5,931 nt of DNA from Actinomycetes bacterium. Its GTDB lineage: Bacteria > Actinomycetota > Acidimicrobiia > Acidimicrobiales > Palsa-688. A program made the translations under genes and the position numbers. The notes under the pieces were generated by a model. It worked only from the letters and a program-made list of their open reading frames with translations. It searched no databases and had not been told where the DNA came from. Location: NCBI GenBank assembly GCA_021816565.1, contig JAKAXN010000294.1:1-5931 (forward strand), given 5' to 3'. Below are positions 5,045 to 5,931 of the stretch, in pieces (the first letter of the stretch is position 1; each line of letters opens with the position of its first letter).

Positions 5045-5931
5045 TCAAGTCCCGGCCCGGGCCGAACCGGGTTCCGGCCCGGCGCCCACCACCCTCAGCC
5101 TCGCAGCGGGAGACCCGGCCAGGCGGGCCGCCCGACGCCAGACCCGCGCCGCGCTGCGACCAGCGGCACCGAGCGCGGCGGCCGAGAAGACCGCGACCAG
5201 CGCGCCGGGCGCGGGACCGAGGAACCGGGCCACGAGCACCGCCAGGGCGGCCACCGTGGCGAGCGCGGCCCCGGCCAGGGCGAGCCGCCGCAGGATCAGC
5301 CGACCGGCCACCCGGGCCAGGCCCCGAAGATCCGACCACGCGGTGCTGGCTATGTGCACCCGGGAGTCGGGATCGTCCATCCAGTCGACCGGGACCTCGT
5401 GTATGCGCATGCCGGCGGCGGCGGCTCTCAGCAGCAGCTCCGTGTCGAAGAACCAGCCGCCGTCCTCGATGTGCGGCAGCAGGAGCGCTGCGGCGTCGGC
5501 GCTCAGCGCCTTGAACCCGCACTGGGCATCGGTGAAGCGCCGCCCCACGGCCAGCCGGATGAGCTGGTTGTAACCGCGGGAGACGACCTCGCGCACCACC
5601 CCCCGACCCACCCGCGATCCCTGGGTCAGCCGGCTGCCGATGGCCACCTGGCTGTGCCCCGAGGCCACGGATCCAACCAGTGGCAGCAGCGCTGCCAGAT
5701 CTGTGGAAAGGTCGACGTCCATGTAGACCAGCACCGATGCCCGGCTGGCCGACCATGCGGCGGCCAGCGCCCGGCCCCGGCCCTTCTCGGCCAGGCGCAG
5801 GGCCTCGACCCCCGGCACCGTGCGGGCCAGACGGCGGGCCACCTCCCAGGTGCCGTCGGTGCTGGCGTTGTCGGCGATGGTCACCACCGCCGGGTACGGG
5901 AACCCGGCGTCGAGCCAGCGCCGGAGCTGGA
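5045..5931 (-). CDS. Family 2 glycosyltransferase (polyprenyl-phosphate sugar synthase-like), 5' end cut by the window
   Basis: The visible 294 residues are the C-terminal part of a GT2 enzyme. The frame is open to the right edge, reading QLRRWLDAGFPYPAVVTIADNASTDGTW, so the GTG at 5887 lies inside the gene; the missing N-terminus is probably short. Numbering from the edge, the nucleotide-binding DNASTDGT is at 20-27. The metal-binding YMDVDLSTDL is at 69-78, with the DXD pair D71/D73. IGSRL (97-101) and TDAQCGFKAL (133-142) follow, then GGWFFDTELLLRA (157-169), EVPVDW (178-183) and the RVHIASTAWSDLRGL stretch (190-204). This set fits the DPM1/GtrB-like branch that transfers a sugar from a nucleotide to polyprenyl phosphate at the cytoplasmic face. 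Two hydrophobic segments (215-234 and 240-257) and a basic Ala/Arg-rich tail follow; this is too short for the four-helix GtrA domain fused to some relatives. The next gene starts 83 bases on, or overlaps this stop if its TTG start is used. The sugar is unknown. Confidence 0.9.
   Translation of the reverse strand, partial: QLRRWLDAGFPYPAVVTIADNASTDGTWEVARRLARTVPGVEALRLAEKGRGRALAAAWSASRASVLVYMDVDLSTDLAALLPLVGSVASGHSQVAIGSRLTQGSRVGRGVVREVVSRGYNQLIRLAVGRRFTDAQCGFKALSADAAALLLPHIEDGGWFFDTELLLRAAAAGMRIHEVPVDWMDDPDSRVHIASTAWSDLRGLARVAGRLILRRLALAGAALATVAALAVLVARFLGPAPGALVAVFSAAALGAAGRSAARVWRRAARLAGSPAARLRVVGAGPEPGSARAGT

Noticed and set aside
4962..5756. The GT39 frame stays open on the minus strand for another 265 codons, antisense-free but overlapping the GT2 gene, giving an apparent 891-residue protein.
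   Set aside because: The extra part is Arg/Gly/Pro-rich without any motif and lies in a shifted frame of the clearly recognisable GT2 gene; it is an open frame caused by high GC.

Overview
The window reads as chromosomal DNA from a high-GC Gram-positive bacterium, most likely an actinobacterium. Base composition is strongly GC-rich throughout. Codon third positions are nearly all G or C, GTG starts are used freely, and long spurious open frames run antisense to the real genes. The clamp-loader delta-prime protein has the extended, basic C-terminal linker I associate with actinobacterial versions. An acidimicrobial or similar lineage would fit, but the sequence alone does not fix the class.

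The left part (1-1870) is transcribed rightwards. It holds the 3' end of a UvrA-like ABC ATPase gene cut by the window edge, a small uncharacterised gene for a secreted or membrane-anchored protein of 104 residues, and a complete LysE/RhtB-family exporter gene. The gaps between them are 82 and 88 bases. They contain only a weak terminator-like hairpin after the UvrA-like gene, a possible -10 box, and a clear Shine-Dalgarno sequence before the exporter gene.

The right part (1902-5931) is transcribed leftwards. In transcription order it holds a family 2 glycosyltransferase cut by the right edge, a 13-TM-class family 39 (PMT/ArnT/YkcB-like) membrane glycosyltransferase, and DNA polymerase III subunit delta-prime (holB). 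The spacing (83 bases, then 30 bases) suggests one transcription unit. The two glycosyltransferases make a natural pair. The GT2 enzyme would charge polyprenyl phosphate with a sugar on the cytoplasmic face, and the GT39 enzyme would use such a lipid-linked donor on the outer face for envelope glycosylation. The delta-prime gene is a replication housekeeping gene that probably shares the transcript by position only.

The two blocks converge at 1870/1902, with a 31-base gap containing a GC-rich inverted repeat. No stretch over 300 bases lacks a gene. I see no tRNA or rRNA gene, CRISPR array, insertion sequence, attachment site or phage signature. I do not see an obviously new multi-gene system. 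The least explained items are the small exported protein, the altered zinc module of delta-prime and the two-helix tail of the GT2 protein.
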